From NCBI RefSeq assembly GCF_004138495.1, contig NZ_ML142852.1, forward strand, positions 55,405 to 61,188: a stretch of DNA of 5,784 bases, in the 5' to 3' direction. This document shows, one piece after another, positions 5,047 through 5,784 of the stretch. The position numbers and the translations under genes were made by a program. The stretch is from Phytoactinopolyspora endophytica. GTDB lineage: Bacteria; Actinomycetota; Actinomycetes; Jiangellales; Jiangellaceae. The notes beneath the pieces are model-generated. The model searched no databases and had not been told where the DNA came from. It was given only the letters and a program-made list of their open reading frames with translations. Position 1 is the first letter of the stretch. Every line of letters begins with the position of its first letter.

Positions 5047-5784
5047 TCAGCCAAGGACGGCGAAGTCAACCGGCTGCGTCCGCTCGACCGCGCGAGCTTC
5101 GATGGCGCGGGTTTCGACGAACTCCGGCTGTGACTCTCGCGGGCCGAATATCGCCTGAGTCGACACCGCGGATACCAGATCCAGCGGTCCGGTGACCTCT
5201 GCCTCGACCAGGTCGTCCCGGTCGCAGTTGCGTATCCACCCGGTCAGCTCGAGCCGCTGAGCCAGGCGGGCCAGCCAATGCCGGTACCCGACACCTTGGA
5301 CCGTCCCGGTGACGCGGATCTCGACCGAGATCGTCGGCGGCTGCTTTGCGGTACGCAGCCCGCGCTGCCGGGCGTAATACTCGACCATCTCGGCGGATAC
5401 ATTGCGGGCGGTACCGAACACCGGGTAGTGATGCGACGTCGACCCGGGGAGTGAGTTGAGCTCACAGACCGCGCCCTCCTGCCGGTCCAGTGGACGCCGG
5501 TGGTCCTCGAGGAGGAAGTCGACGCCCGCGTGGTCCAGCCCGGGAACCGCACGCACCGCCCGCACGGCCGTGTCCAGCAGCCACGGATGCGTCTCGTCGA
5601 GCACCTCGGCGCTGTCGCCTCCCCGGGTCAGATTGGCCGCCGTGGTCAGCATGATCGGCTCTCCCGCTCCGGGAACCGAGTCAGGCGTCATATCTCGTTG
5701 CCGGAGGAGTCGCAACGCATGCGGGTCCAGGCGGATCAGCCGCGTCCGCAGGTGGGGATTGCGCTGGCGGAACAGGTTCTTGGC
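5047..5784 (-). CDS. ATP-grasp (cyanophycin synthetase-like) / acylphosphatase fusion, C-terminal part
   Basis: The frame is open from the right edge of the window to TGA (complement of 5047-5049), giving 245 visible residues; the N-terminus is outside. TTG 5715 is internal, because 23 further codons upstream remain open and protein-like. Visible residues about 40-135 match the end of an ATP-grasp ligase of the cyanophycin synthetase/glutathione synthetase type: MLTTAANLTRGGDSAEVLDE, GLDHAGVDFLLED and CELNSLPGSTSHHYPVFGTA, where E108 and N110 fit the Mg-ATP binding E-x-N. Residues about 151-240 are a complete acylphosphatase domain with GTVQGVGYRHW (catalytic Arg168) and GWIRNCD (catalytic Asn186), so it is probably active. 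ATP-grasp enzymes activate a carboxylate as an acyl phosphate and join it to an amine or thiol; acylphosphatases hydrolyse acyl phosphates. The role could be peptide-like ligation with built-in removal of unused acyl phosphate, but this is inference. It converges on the DJ-1 gene with 25 bases between the stops and no clear terminator. Confidence 0.88.
   Translation of the reverse strand, partial: AKNLFRQRNPHLRTRLIRLDPHALRLLRQRDMTPDSVPGAGEPIMLTTAANLTRGGDSAEVLDETHPWLLDTAVRAVRAVPGLDHAGVDFLLEDHRRPLDRQEGAVCELNSLPGSTSHHYPVFGTARNVSAEMVEYYARQRGLRTAKQPPTISVEIRVTGTVQGVGYRHWLARLAQRLELTGWIRNCDRDDLVEAEVTGPLDLVSAVSTQAIFGPRESQPEFVETRAIEARAVERTQPVDFAVLG

Noticed and set aside
5006..5048. GACCG and CGGTC arms around the convergent gene ends as a possible terminator or second TetR operator
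   Set aside because: The arms are only 5 bp and 33 bases apart, too far for a single operator and too weak for a terminator.
5047..5715. TTG 5715 as the start of the ATP-grasp/acylphosphatase gene
   Set aside because: The frame stays open for 23 more codons to the window edge with protein-like sequence, and a start here would cut through the ATP-grasp domain. The gene is treated as partial.
1..5784. CRISPR arrays, tRNA or rRNA genes, insertion sequences, phage or toxin-antitoxin genes
   Set aside because: I looked on both strands and found no regularly spaced repeats, cloverleaf sequences, transposase motifs or terminal inverted repeats.

Overview
This window comes from a high-GC Gram-positive actinobacterium. 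Third codon positions are strongly G/C, GTG starts and weak or absent Shine-Dalgarno sites are common, and the first gene belongs to the actinobacterial TIGR03089 family. I cannot name a genus. There are six genes or gene parts plus one small gene remnant. I see no RNA gene, CRISPR array, insertion sequence or replication origin.

Layout, left to right. (1) At 2-367 (+) is the 3' end of a TIGR03089-family gene, closed by a perfect 14-bp stem at 371-403 that is almost certainly its terminator. (2) At 456-2744 (+) is a large two-domain glycosyltransferase: a GT4-like GT-B module joined by a linker to a MurG/GT28-like GT-B module. (3) At 2768-3319 (+) is a 183-aa protein of unknown function, placed close behind it and probably co-transcribed. 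(4) A 184-bp AT-richer spacer holds weak hairpins, then a clear TetR-type palindrome (3469-3480) upstream of a probably leaderless TetR regulator (3504-4148, +). (5) A 50-codon ORF at 4153-4305 carries the N-terminal signature of a hotdog-fold (4HBT) thioesterase and then stops, so it looks like a truncated gene. (6) At 4293-5021 (+) is a DJ-1/PfpI-family protein resembling isonitrile hydratase. (7) At 5047-5784 (-), running off the right edge, is the C-terminal part of an unusual fusion of a cyanophycin-synthetase-like ATP-grasp ligase with a complete acylphosphatase domain.

How the genes may work together: the left half (genes 2 and 3) looks like part of a locus for a cell-surface glycopolymer. 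The ATP-grasp/acylphosphatase protein at the right edge could belong to a related biosynthetic locus, but this is inference. The TetR, thioesterase remnant and DJ-1 unit looks like a small self-regulated cassette lying between them, possibly a later insertion that lost its thioesterase. The most unusual items are the double glycosyltransferase with its uncharacterised partner, the ATP-grasp/acylphosphatase fusion, and the decayed thioesterase inside the TetR/DJ-1 cassette. I do not see a clear new defence or mobile system.
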